Positions 48,732 through 57,577 of a stretch of DNA of 64,000 nt are shown piece after piece (position 1 is the first letter of the stretch; each line of letters starts with the position of its first letter). The translations under genes and the position numbers were made by a program. The notes below the pieces were generated by a model. It saw nothing but the letters and a program-made list of their open reading frames with translations. It ran no database searches and was not told where the DNA came from. The stretch is from JBDHWG01 sp039810085 (GTDB taxonomy: Bacteria > Chloroflexota > Anaerolineae > Epilineales > JAHCIE01): positions 1-64,000 of the forward strand of contig JBDHWG010000023.1 in the NCBI GenBank assembly GCA_039810085.1, read 5' to 3'.

Positions 48732-50018
48732 ATGCCGGCGATTGCCATCGAGCTGGCCGTCCTGCTGCTGCTTGTGATTCTCAACGGCCTCTTCGCCATG
48801 GCGGAGATGGCCGTTGTGTCTTCGCGCAAAGCGCGCCTCCAGCAGCGCGCCGAGGCGGGCGACCGGGGGGCGATGGCGGCGCTGCGCCTGGCCGAGAACC
48901 CCGACCGCTTCCTGTCCACCGTCCAGGTCGGCATCACCCTCATCGGCATCCTGGCGGGCGCGTTCGGCGGCGCGACGCTAGCGGCGACAATCGCGCCCTG
49001 GCTCGCGCCGTATCTGGGGGCAACCAGCCAGGCCGTCGCCGCGCTGGTCGTCGTCCTGCTGACGACCTACCTGTCGCTGGTCATCGGCGAGCTTGTGCCG
49101 AAGCGCCTGGCGCTCCAGAACCCGGAGCGCATCGCCGCCCGCGTCGCCCGGCCGATGACGCTGCTCAGCCGCCTCGCCGCGCCCATCATCGGGCTGCTCG
49201 CGCCGTCGAGTACCCTGCTGCTGCGGCTGATGGGCGTGCGCCCCTCGGCGGACCCGCCGGTCACGGAGGAGGAGATTCGCCTGCTCATCGAGGAGGGGAC
49301 GGAGGCGGGCGTGTTCGCGGCGGCCGAGCAGGACATGATGGAGAGCGTCATCCGCCTGGGCGACCAGCGCGTCAGCGATTTGATGACGCCGCGCACCGAA
49401 CTCGTCTGGCTCGACGTCGAGGACCCGCCGGAGGAGCACTGGCGCACCATCGACGCGCACCACCATTCCCAGTACCCGGTCATCGAAGGCTCGCCCGACC
49501 GCGTCCTCGGCATCGCGGCGCTGAAGGACCTGTGGCCGGACAAACCCGGCGACCCCATCGACGTGCGCAAGGCAACGACGGCAGCGCTGTTCGTGCCGGA
49601 GACGCTGCTGGCGCTGAGCCTGCTGGACACGTTCCGCCAGAGCGGGGCGCGCGTCGCCATCGTCACCGACGAGTACGGCGGCACCCAGGGCCTGGTGAGC
49701 GTGACGGATGTCCTGCGCGCCATCGTCGGCGAGGTGGCCGCCAGCCCCATCGGGGAGCCGCGGGCGGTTCAGCGCGACGACGGCTCGTGGCTCATCGACG
49801 GCGGGCTGAGCATCGACGAGCTGCGCGAGATCGTGGCCGTGGGCCAGCTGCCGGGCGAGGCGCGCGGCGACTTCCAGACCCTCGGCGGCTTCGTCATGGC
49901 CCAGCTGGGGCGCGTGCCCCGCGCCGGCGAGGGCTTCGCGTGGCAGGGCTTTCAGTTCGAGGTGATGGACATGGACGGGCTGCGCGTGGACAAGGTGCTG
50001 GTCACGCCGCCCCACTAG
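48732..50018 (+). CDS. CNNM/HlyC-CorC-family transporter (DUF21-CBS-CorC_HlyC)
   Basis: A 428-residue membrane protein. The DUF21/CNNM domain (residues 1-190) has TM helices from AIAIELAVLLLLVILNGLFAMAEMAVVSSRKARL and the conserved FLSTVQVGITLIGILAGAFGG and YLSLVIGELVPKRLALQNPE. A CBS pair follows (RVSDLMTPRTELVWLD, YPVIEGSPDRVLGIAALKDLW, ARVAIVTDEYGGTQGLVSVTDVLRAIVGEV). The C-terminal CorC/HlyC transporter-associated domain is DFQTLGGFVMAQLGRVPRAGEGFAWQGFQFEVMDMDG. The family is linked to Mg2+/Co2+ export. It starts 4 bp after rnz, giving an operon, and ends at the second structured element. Confidence 0.94.
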   Translation: MPAIAIELAVLLLLVILNGLFAMAEMAVVSSRKARLQQRAEAGDRGAMAALRLAENPDRFLSTVQVGITLIGILAGAFGGATLAATIAPWLAPYLGATSQAVAALVVVLLTTYLSLVIGELVPKRLALQNPERIAARVARPMTLLSRLAAPIIGLLAPSSTLLLRLMGVRPSADPPVTEEEIRLLIEEGTEAGVFAAAEQDMMESVIRLGDQRVSDLMTPRTELVWLDVEDPPEEHWRTIDAHHHSQYPVIEGSPDRVLGIAALKDLWPDKPGDPIDVRKATTAALFVPETLLALSLLDTFRQSGARVAIVTDEYGGTQGLVSVTDVLRAIVGEVAASPIGEPRAVQRDDGSWLIDGGLSIDELREIVAVGQLPGEARGDFQTLGGFVMAQLGRVPRAGEGFAWQGFQFEVMDMDGLRVDKVLVTPPH

Positions 50019-50021
50019 CGG

Positions 50022-50174
50022 GAAAGACACAACGGCCTGATTGCGTTGGGAGTACGCAGCCAGGCCGTTGTGTCTGAGAGTTTTTTTCTGAGAGGTCGGT
50101 GGAGGTTAGTCACCGTTAGTGTGTAGTCTACAGGAGGCAGCTTAAGCCAGCATTAGGCCAGCTTAAAGCGCAGA
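50022..50174. repeat. Structured intergenic element, copy 2 (between convergent genes)
   Basis: Hairpin AACGGCCTGATTGCG/CGCAGCCAGGCCGTT, then GTGTCTGAGAGTTTTTTTCT, GAGAGGTCGGTGGAGGTTAG, TCACCGTTAGTGTGTAGTCTA and CAGCTTAAGCCAGCATTAGG. It aligns with copy 1 over its full length and has the same placement between convergent stop codons. Confidence 0.85.
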
Positions 50175-51005
50175 TTAGTCTTTCTCCTGGATCGAAAAAC
50201 GGTAGACCTCGTAGCGCACCTCCTCATCGAAGCCGACCTTCTCCGCCACGCGCCGCGACGGTAGGTTCTCCTCCAGGCAGTGCCAGTGTACGCGCAGGCC
50301 GCGCCCCAGGCACGCCTCGGCGCACGCCGCCGCCGTTCGCTTCGCCAGGCCGCGCCCCCGGTAGTCCGGCGCCGTCGCCAGCCCTAGCTCGTAGTCCTTG
50401 CCGCTCACGAACACCGACAAACACCAGCTGGCGATGGTCTCCCCGTACACCACGCAGTAGCCGACACCCTTCGCCTCGAACGCATCGAGCGACGGCCAGA
50501 ACGAGAGCACCCAGCCGCGCGCCTGGTCGGCGTTCTCCATGTCCTCCCCCTCTAGCAGCGACGCCGTGAGGGGACGCATCTCGGAGCCGGGCGGCATGCC
50601 GATGCGCCAGTTCCAGGCGAGGTTTTCGAGGATGTAGTAGTACCGGGCGACCTTGTGCGGCCCCCACCCCTTGAGCACCATCGTCTCGATCATCGGCTCC
50701 CAGGCCGGGCGGTCGTAGTGCAGCGAGAGGAACGGAATGCCGCGCCGCCGGGCGTCGGGCACGATGTCGTCGCGAATGGCGGCGGCCAGGCGCTCGTTGA
50801 ACGCGAGATTGGCCGAGTCGCCGGCGACGAGCATGGCGTCCTGCATGTCCCAGATGAAGGCGGTCATGGGGCGCTCGGCGTCGTCGGCGAAGACCCAGCC
50901 GGGCGTGTTGCCGTCGATGACCGAGCCGACGACGATGTTGTAGCGCAGCGGCTCAAAGATAGCGCGCACCTGTGCATATTGGTCTGGTGCAAGTTTGTGC
51001 AGCAT
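50175..51005 (-). CDS. GNAT-family acetyltransferase (PF12746-like)
   Basis: A 276-residue protein. The C-terminal half is a GNAT domain: GVGYCVVYGETIASWCLSVFVSGKDYELGLATAPDYRGRGLAKRTAAACAEACLGRGLRVHWHCLEENLPSRRVAEKVGF. The acetyl-CoA loop is RGRGLA. The N-terminal half (YNIVVGSVIDGNTPGWVFADD) is the additional domain of the two-part GNAT acetyltransferase family. The substrate is unknown. It is the last gene of a minus-strand string (rsmG, GDPD, hydrolase, SDR, GNAT), 25 bp after the SDR. Confidence 0.9.
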   Translation of the reverse strand: MLHKLAPDQYAQVRAIFEPLRYNIVVGSVIDGNTPGWVFADDAERPMTAFIWDMQDAMLVAGDSANLAFNERLAAAIRDDIVPDARRRGIPFLSLHYDRPAWEPMIETMVLKGWGPHKVARYYYILENLAWNWRIGMPPGSEMRPLTASLLEGEDMENADQARGWVLSFWPSLDAFEAKGVGYCVVYGETIASWCLSVFVSGKDYELGLATAPDYRGRGLAKRTAAACAEACLGRGLRVHWHCLEENLPSRRVAEKVGFDEEVRYEVYRFSIQEKD

Positions 51006-51030
51006 GTTGTGTCTCCGTGGCTACTCTTTC

Positions 51031-51873
51031 TCACGGCGTGAAGGCGGGCGCTTTGCCGTCGAGGATGCCCTGGAGGCGCTCCTCGACGCGGTGGACCGAG
51101 TCGTCGTCGTGGGTGAGGATGTAGAAGCGCTCCTCGCGGATGGCCTGGAACACCTTGTCGGCGGCTTCCTCCGGCTGGATGCCCGACGCCAGGGCCTGCT
51201 GGATCAGGTTGTAGAAGAACAGGTCCGTCGGCGTCGGCTGGGCTGGCGGGTTCGCTAACTCGGCCGGGCGGCTGCGCTCCGCCTCGATGATGCGCGTCTG
51301 CACCCAGCTCGGGCAGAGAACCGAGACCTTGACCGGCGCGTTGCGCTGCGCCAGGGCGAAGTACGTGTTCTCCGACAGGGCGACGACGGCGTGCTTCGTC
51401 ACGTGATACGCCGCGTTGGGGTGGTAGGCGATCAGCCCGGCCAGGGACGCGGTGTTGACGATGTGCGCCGGCTCGTTCTGGGCGAGCATGATGGGCGTGA
51501 AGATTTTGACGCCGTGGATAGGCCCCCACAGGTTGACGCCCATCACCCACTCCCAGTCGTTCCACGTCGTGTCCCACGGCGTGATGCCCGCGCCGACGCC
51601 GGCGTTGTTGAACAGCAAGTGTACCTTGCCGAACGCGGCCAGCGTCTTGTCGGCGAGGGCCTGCACGTCGTCGCGCTTCGAGACGTCGGTGCGCACATGG
51701 AGGACCTCCGTCCCGCCGTCCTTCAGCGCCGCCGCCATCTGCGCCAGCCCGGCCTCGTCCACGTCGGCCAGGACGACGCGCATGCCCTCCTGGGCGCACC
51801 GCCGCGCGAGCGCCTGCCCAATGCCGCTGGCCGCGCCGGTGACGACGGCGACCTTGCCCTTGAAATCGTTCAT
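51031..51873 (-). CDS. SDR family oxidoreductase
   Basis: A 280-residue short-chain dehydrogenase. Motifs are TGAASGIGQAL, LADVD after strand 2 (an acidic end that favours NAD), LLFNNAGVG, the catalytic Ser in NTASLAG, and YHVTKHAV with Tyr and Lys. The last 80 residues (TDLFFYNLIQQALASGIQPEEAADKVFQAIREERFYILTH) are typical of the SDR group that follows PF00106 in many actinobacterial and Chloroflexota genomes. Its ATG overlaps the stop of the alpha/beta hydrolase (ATGA), so the two are translated together. The substrate is unknown. Confidence 0.93.
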   Translation of the reverse strand: MNDFKGKVAVVTGAASGIGQALARRCAQEGMRVVLADVDEAGLAQMAAALKDGGTEVLHVRTDVSKRDDVQALADKTLAAFGKVHLLFNNAGVGAGITPWDTTWNDWEWVMGVNLWGPIHGVKIFTPIMLAQNEPAHIVNTASLAGLIAYHPNAAYHVTKHAVVALSENTYFALAQRNAPVKVSVLCPSWVQTRIIEAERSRPAELANPPAQPTPTDLFFYNLIQQALASGIQPEEAADKVFQAIREERFYILTHDDDSVHRVEERLQGILDGKAPAFTP

Positions 51874-52703
51874 GTTGAGCCTCGTGTCGATTCGATGTCG
51901 TGGAAGAAGTTTAGCACAATCTGGTTGAACTCGTCAGGCTGCTCCATGTTCGGCAGGTGCGCCGTGTTCGGCATAAGGACGACCTTCGCGCCCGCGATGC
52001 GCTCGCCCATGACCTTCGCGGCCCCTTGGATGTACGGCACGTCGCGGTCGCCGTAGATGACGAGGACGGGCAGGCGCAGCTCGCCCAGGCGCTCGGCCGC
52101 CGGCGGCTGCATCGCCTTGGGCGTGCCCTCGGCATGGCGGGTCAGCGCCAGGGCGTGGCGGTTCATCGCCGCCATCTTCGCCCGCGCTTCCTGGTTGACG
52201 TCGCCTGGCGCGCGGCCCTCGCCGTCGAACCACACCTGCGTCTCCAGCTCCAGGAACTTCTCCCACTCGCCGTTCTTCGCCGCTGCTTCGATCTCGTTGA
52301 ACTTGGCCGGCATGGGCACGTCGAGGTCGAGGCCGCTGGGGCCGCTGCCGACCATGACCAGCGCCGCCGCCATCGCCGGGTGCTCCAGGGCGAAGTCCAT
52401 GCACGTCCCGCCGCCCATGGAGCAGCCGACCAGGTAGGCGCGCTCGACGCCGAGGAACCCGAGCAGGGCGTAGAGGTCGTCGCGGTTGGCGTACTCGGCG
52501 GCGACCGGCTCGGTGTTGCCGAAGCCGCGCAGGTCGAAGCGGATGGCGCGGTAGCGCGCGGCGAACACCGGGAACTGGTCATCCCACATGCGCCGGTCGG
52601 CGACGCCGGCGTGGACGAACACCACGGGCATCCCCTCCCCGGCGACCTCGTAGTACATCCGCGCCCCGTTAATCTCCGCGTAGCCGCTTGTATTCTCCGG
52701 CAT
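51870..52703 (-). CDS. Alpha/beta-fold hydrolase
   Basis: A 277-residue hydrolase. The ATG at 52703 follows GAGGAGG and gives the typical opening YAEINGARMYYEVAGEG. The oxyanion region is VFVHAGVADRRMW. The nucleophile elbow GCSMGG holds Ser. The acid is likely Asp in VIYGDRDVPYI and the catalytic His is in NTAHLPNMEQPDEF. This layout matches 3-oxoadipate enol-lactonase/haloperoxidase-like enzymes, and the substrate cannot be told. It is coupled to the downstream SDR and lies 32 bp from the GDPD gene. Confidence 0.93.
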   Translation of the reverse strand: MPENTSGYAEINGARMYYEVAGEGMPVVFVHAGVADRRMWDDQFPVFAARYRAIRFDLRGFGNTEPVAAEYANRDDLYALLGFLGVERAYLVGCSMGGGTCMDFALEHPAMAAALVMVGSGPSGLDLDVPMPAKFNEIEAAAKNGEWEKFLELETQVWFDGEGRAPGDVNQEARAKMAAMNRHALALTRHAEGTPKAMQPPAAERLGELRLPVLVIYGDRDVPYIQGAAKVMGERIAGAKVVLMPNTAHLPNMEQPDEFNQIVLNFFHDIESTRGST

Positions 52704-52735
52704 GGCTACCTCCTCGTTAAACGACGTTGCAAGAC

Positions 52736-53635
52736 TCACTTCAGGAGCGAGAGCAGGCGGTCGGGGTAGTCCGTGTTGATGGCCTCGACGTGCATGGCGA
52801 GGATGCGCCGCATGTCCTCGACCTCGTCAATCGTCCACGGCTGCACCGGCAGGTTGCGGTTCTGCGCGGCGTCCAGGAAGCGCGGCGTCAGGACGTGGAT
52901 GCCGCCGCTGACCTCGGGAACCTGGAGCGAGTTGTACGCCGGCGTGAGGACGCGCTCCAGGGAGAGGCGGCTGAGGACGTAGAACAGCAGCACCTCGTTC
53001 TGTGTCGCCGACGTCGCTACCTCGGGGCACGCCCGGCGGAAGGCGGTCATGCTGTCGCTGCCGAAGCTGCTGACGAGCACCTTGTCCGCCATGTGGTAGC
53101 GGCGCACCAGGGCGCAGAACGCCTCGGGCGTCCCGGCCGGGCTGTCCTTGATTTCGAGGCCCATGCGCATGTTCGGGAACGCCTGGAACACCTCCTCGAC
53201 CGTCGGCACGGTCAGGCCCTGGCCGCGATAGGGGAACGTCTGCCCGCCGTCGGTCGTGAAGGTGTAGCCCGCGTCGAGCGCCTTGATTTCGGCCAGCGTC
53301 AGGTCGGCGACGGGGCCGCGGCCGTCGGTCGTGCGGTCCACCGTGTCGTCGTGCATCAGCACCAGCACGCCGTCCCGCGTCAGGTGCATGTCCGAGTCGA
53401 GCACGTCGGCGCCGATGTCCGCCGCGTGGCGCAACGCTTCCAGCGTGTTTTCCGGCCGGATGCCGCCGCCGCCCTGGTGGGCGAAGACGAGGGGCGTGTG
53501 CTCGCCGGGGCGTGCGGCGAACCAGGGATGGGCGGGCGCGGGCCGGGCGACCAGCGTCAGGACGACATACGCGGCCAGCAGCAGCACCATGATGATGATG
53601 AGGGTAAAGCCCAGACGCCTTAGCCAGCTATTCAT
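52736..53635 (-). CDS. Membrane-anchored glycerophosphodiester phosphodiesterase
   Basis: A 299-residue protein. The ATG at 53635 opens on a short basic segment and a TM helix (LGFTLIIIMVLLLAAYVVLTLV, residues 8-29). The GDPD core follows: FAHQGGGGIRPENTLEAL with the catalytic His/Arg/Glu, DVLDSDMHLTRDGVLVLMHDD with metal ligands and the second His, and MGLEIKD. It hydrolyses glycerophosphodiesters to glycerol-3-phosphate and an alcohol, probably outside the cytoplasmic membrane. Standard motif HRG is HQG here. A longer open frame upstream runs through repeat DNA and rsmG in another frame and is not used. Confidence 0.93.
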   Translation of the reverse strand: MNSWLRRLGFTLIIIMVLLLAAYVVLTLVARPAPAHPWFAARPGEHTPLVFAHQGGGGIRPENTLEALRHAADIGADVLDSDMHLTRDGVLVLMHDDTVDRTTDGRGPVADLTLAEIKALDAGYTFTTDGGQTFPYRGQGLTVPTVEEVFQAFPNMRMGLEIKDSPAGTPEAFCALVRRYHMADKVLVSSFGSDSMTAFRRACPEVATSATQNEVLLFYVLSRLSLERVLTPAYNSLQVPEVSGGIHVLTPRFLDAAQNRNLPVQPWTIDEVEDMRRILAMHVEAINTDYPDRLLSLLK

Positions 53636-53648
53636 AGGGGGTGGGCCT

Positions 53649-53757
53649 TTGGACCACGAAGGCCGCGAAAACACGCGAAGAACGCGAAAGGAATCTCCTG
53701 GAGAGGGGCATTTCGCGTCTTTCGCGCCCTTTCGTGCCTTTCGTGGTCCGGCAGTGC
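53649..53757. repeat. 9-nt-period palindrome, CACGAAAGG/GCGCGAAGG family
   Basis: GGACCACGAAGGCCGCGAAAAC on the left faces CTTTCGTGCCTTTCGTGGTCC on the right around GAATCTCCTGGAGAGG. It fills the rsmG-GDPD spacer. Confidence 0.88.
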
Positions 53758-53771
53758 ATCTTTGGTCTTTC

Positions 53772-54488
53772 CTAGAGTGGCGCTTGGGACGGCAGCCCGG
53801 CGCGGCGCGGGTAGGCGGCCGGCGTCGGGCGCGTCTTGCCGATGATGACCAGGCTGCGCGGCGCGTCCAGGCCGGGCAGGCTATACTTGGCCAGGCGCGG
53901 CGCGGCGCCCCCCAGTGTCTTGATGGCTGCCTGCGCGCGTTCCACTTCCGCTTCGACGCGGCTCCCCTTCTGGGCAATGACGACGCCGCCGACGCGCGCG
54001 AGCGGCAGCAGGTACTCGGCCAGCACGGCCATGTCGGCGACGGCGCGGGCGAGGGCGACATCGAACGCGGCGCGGTACGCCCCCGCCTGCCCCATGTCCT
54101 CGGCGCGGGCGTGCATCGCCGTCGCGTCGGCCAGCGCGAGGCGGCCGACCAGGTGGTCGAGGAAGCGCACCTTCTTGCCGACGGCGTCGGTCAGGGTCAG
54201 GCGCAGGTCGGGCCGGGCGATCTTGAGCGCCACGCCGGGCAGCCCCGCGCCGCTGCCCACGTCCACGACGCGCGCCCCGTCCGGGAAGGCGTCCGGGCAG
54301 AGGGCCAGGGGCACGAGGGAGTCGAGGAAGTGCCCAACGCTGACGGCCTCGTAGTCGGTGATGCGCGTCAGGTTGAAGCGGCTGTTCCACGCGACAAGCT
54401 CGTGGTAGTACGTCTCGAATTGGGCGAGCTGCGCCGGGGTCAGGTCGATGCCCCGCGCCGCCGCCTCGGCCGCCAGCGTTTCCTGCAT
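53772..54488 (-). CDS. rsmG: 16S rRNA (guanine527-N7)-methyltransferase RsmG
   Basis: A 238-residue SAM-dependent methyltransferase. Segments are YYHELVAWNSRFNLTRITDYEAVSVGHFLDSL, VVDVGSGAGLPGVALKIARPDLRLTLTDAVGKKVRFLDHL, ARAEDMG for the adenine-side acidic residue, FDVALARAVADMAVLAEYLLPL, and GGVVIAQKG. I place the start at the ATG at 54488, 9 bp after GGAG. The open frame runs on for 220 further codons through repeat DNA, but that extension is repeat translation. The ribosome-binding sequence lies at the edge of a family-A half-element. It may lead the downstream GDPD string. Confidence 0.94.
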   Translation of the reverse strand: MQETLAAEAAARGIDLTPAQLAQFETYYHELVAWNSRFNLTRITDYEAVSVGHFLDSLVPLALCPDAFPDGARVVDVGSGAGLPGVALKIARPDLRLTLTDAVGKKVRFLDHLVGRLALADATAMHARAEDMGQAGAYRAAFDVALARAVADMAVLAEYLLPLARVGGVVIAQKGSRVEAEVERAQAAIKTLGGAAPRLAKYSLPGLDAPRSLVIIGKTRPTPAAYPRRAGLPSQAPL

Positions 54489-54502
54489 TTCAAGTGACTC
54501 CG

Positions 54503-55333
54503 TCATTGCGAGGACGGGGTGCGGGGGCAATAACCCCTGCCGACGAAGCAATCTCAACCCCTTCTGCGTCGGGGTGACATTCGGCTGTCGTGCCAGGGCA
54601 CGAGGCATCTGAGCCGCCGCAGTCCAGCCCCCTTCTGCGTCGGGGTGACATTCGGCTGTCATGCCGAGGCACGAGGCATCTGGGCCGCCGCAGTCCAGCC
54701 CCCTCCTCCGTCGGGGTGACATTCGGCTGTCGTGCCAGGGCACGAGGCATCTGGGCCGCCGCAGTCCAGCCCCCTCCTCCGTCGGGGTGACATTCGGCTG
54801 TCGTGCCAGGGCACGAGGCATCTGGGCCGCCGCAGTCCAGCCCCCTTCTGCGTCGGGGTGACATTCGGCTGTCGTGCCGAGGCACGAGGCATCTGGGCCG
54901 CCGCAGTCCAGCCCCCTTCTGCGTCGGGGTGACATTCGGCTGTCGTGCCGAGGCACGAGGCATCTGAGCCGCCGCAGTCCAGCCCCCTTCTGCGTCGGGG
55001 TGACATTCGGCTGTCGTGCCAGGGCACGAGGCATCTGGGCCGCCGCAGTCCAGCCCCCTTCTGCGTCGGGGTGACATTCGGCTGTCATGCCGAGGCACGA
55101 GGCATCTGGGCCGCCGCAGTCCAGCCCCCTCCTCCGTCGGGGTGACATTCGGTGTCATGCCGAGGCACGAGGCATCTGAGCCGCCGCAGTCCAGCCCCCT
55201 CCTCCGTCGGGGTGACATTCGGCTGTCGTGCCAGGGCACGAGGCATCTGGGCCGCCGCAGTCCAGCCCCCTCCTCCGTCGGGGTGACATTCGGCTGTCGT
55301 GCCAGGGCACGAGGCATCTGGTCTCGCAATGAC
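54503..55333. repeat. 71-bp family-C tandem array (11 copies) nested in a family-A element
   Basis: A family-A left half (GTCATTGCGAGGACGGGG, hairpin GGGGGCAATAACCCC, GACGAAGCAATC) ends at 54555. Family-C units then start at 54587, 54658, 54729, 54800, 54871, 54942, 55013, 55084, 55154, 55225 and 55296, each GTC[AG]TGCC then GGCACGAGGCATCTG, CCGCCGCAGTCCAGCCCCC and CGTCGGGGTGACATTCGG. The last unit breaks into TCTCGCAATGACA, the family-A right end. No gene lies in 54489-55423. Confidence 0.95.
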
Positions 55334-55361
55334 AAGAACGATTATACCCCCCGCCGTGGTT

Positions 55362-55389
55362 TTGACAACTGTCACGCCTAATCTATACT
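55362..55389 (+). promoter_or_regulatory. glyA promoter
   Basis: A perfect TTGACA at 55362-55367 and TATACT at 55384-55389, spacer 16 bp, 35 bp before the start codon. Confidence 0.75.
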
Positions 55390-55423
55390 TGACTGCGAAT
55401 GCTGTTATAGGAGGCACGCGAGT

Positions 55424-56695
<1,272 letters not shown>

Positions 56696-56700
56696 CGAAG

Positions 56701-56764
56701 AAGGGAACCACGGAAGGCACGGAATACACGGAAAAAGGAGAGGGAGCCGCGCTGGCTCCCTCTC
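56701..56764 (+). terminator. glyA terminator preceded by CACGGAA repeat
   Basis: GGAACCACGGAAGGCACGG is followed by an 11-bp perfect stem GAGAGGGAGCC/GGCTCCCTCTC (56738-56764, 5-nt loop) and TTGC. Here only one arm of the 9-nt repeat is present, as if it had been replaced by the hairpin. Confidence 0.7.
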
Positions 56765-56789
56765 TTGCTGTCATGATAACATTGGTTGT

Positions 56790-57149
56790 TTATCCCCAGG
56801 CACTCAGATACTCGACGTGGTTCTGCATCGCTTCGGCGGGTTTGGCTGCGATCAACTTCAGTAGCCGCCGCATCTGCTCGCCAACGGTATACCGTTGCTG
56901 CTGGACAAGGATGATACCAGCGTGCTGCTTGCCTTGAGCCAGATACTCATTATGCAGCCTGTTGAAGTCGCGGGCATTGAATGAGCAGAGGACGCGCCCT
57001 TGAGCTGTGGCATAGTTGAGCTGATCCAGGTCATCGCGGTCTATCATGCCCTGCTCAAGCGCGGTTGTGACATCTACCCCGCGTAATCGGAGCGCATCAA
57101 CGAGATCATGGTCCATCGAGTCTTCGTCCATGTACAGGCGAATCTTCAA
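56790..57149 (-). CDS. DUF5615 PIN-like toxin
   Basis: A 119-residue PIN-fold protein. The conserved opening IRLYMDEDSMDHDLVDALRLRGVDV supplies the first acidic residues. LNYATAQGRVLCSFNARDFNRLH gives the [ST]xNxxDF motif of this family and AGIILVQQQ the next strand. DUF5615 proteins are presumed RNases paired with DUF433 antitoxins. It starts at TTG 57149, whose bases overlap the stop of the upstream antitoxin, so translation is coupled. The last residues (EAMQNHVEYLSAWG) complete the final helix, and the gene looks intact. Confidence 0.88.
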   Translation of the reverse strand: MKIRLYMDEDSMDHDLVDALRLRGVDVTTALEQGMIDRDDLDQLNYATAQGRVLCSFNARDFNRLHNEYLAQGKQHAGIILVQQQRYTVGEQMRRLLKLIAAKPAEAMQNHVEYLSAWG

Positions 57150-57442
57150 CTGGCCCTCTTTGACCTCTCCGCGTGTTGCCGCTCCAACTCGTCGGCCTCG
57201 GCTTCATCGGCAGCCAGATCTGCTTCGATTTCGTCCCGGTTCGCGTGGTAGTAGGCGAGAGCGGCGTACACTTGCGCCACCGTCAGATGCCCAATCCGGC
57301 GCGCGATTTCTTCCGGTTCGTAGCCGAGCTTGTACCAGACGGCGATCCGGTGGACGCTGACACCTGTCCCGGCGATGCGCGGACGCCCGTTGCGGATTTC
57401 AGGCGAGCGCGTGATGAGCGTGCCAATATCAGTTGTTGCCAT
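57146..57442 (-). CDS. DUF433 antitoxin
   Basis: A 98-residue protein. The ATG at 57442 has GGAGG upstream, and an in-frame extension of 30 codons lacks family similarity. DUF433 features: ITRSPEIRNGRPRIAGTGVSVHRIAVWYKLGYEPEEIARRIGHLTVAQVYAALAYYHANRDEI, the winged-helix-like domain with the GxPxIxGTR-type motif (here GRPRIAGTGV). The acidic tail EADLAADEAEADELERQ probably wraps the toxin. It is the antitoxin half of the third toxin-antitoxin pair in the window and likely represses its own operon. Confidence 0.88.
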   Translation of the reverse strand: MATTDIGTLITRSPEIRNGRPRIAGTGVSVHRIAVWYKLGYEPEEIARRIGHLTVAQVYAALAYYHANRDEIEADLAADEAEADELERQHAERSKRAS

Positions 57443-57480
57443 AGCCTGGCCTCCACCCTTTTGCATCGCTGCGGAACATT

Positions 57481-57563
57481 GGCCTAAGTATAGGCCGAGA
57501 GGTTGATGGGGGGAAGCGGGTCGCGCCAGCATGCCAAAGGCGTGATGGCCTCTGGCATGCTGG
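57481..57563. terminator. Two hairpins at the 3' end of the protease gene
   Basis: GGCCTA-AGTA-TAGGCC at 57481-57496 and an 11-bp stem CCAGCATGCCA/TGGCATGCTGG at 57526-57536 and 57553-57563. They lie between the protease stop codon and the start of the DUF433 gene, so the second could terminate protease transcription. Confidence 0.5.
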
Positions 57564-57577
57564 AAAGGGGCACGGGC

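Noticed and set aside
53636..54061. N-terminal extension of the GDPD protein to 441 residues
   Set aside because: The extension crosses a 9-nt palindrome and antiparallel-frame rsmG sequence. The TM helix start at 53635 is convincing.
54587..55333. CRISPR array
   Set aside because: Units are contiguous 71-bp copies with no unique spacers and no cas genes nearby. The same holds for the 54-, 120-, 121-, 150- and 159-bp arrays.
54490..55335. Open frames of 122-281 codons across the 71-bp array, both strands
   Set aside because: They are translations of tandem DNA repeats with no start signals, and homologous frames appear in every copy.
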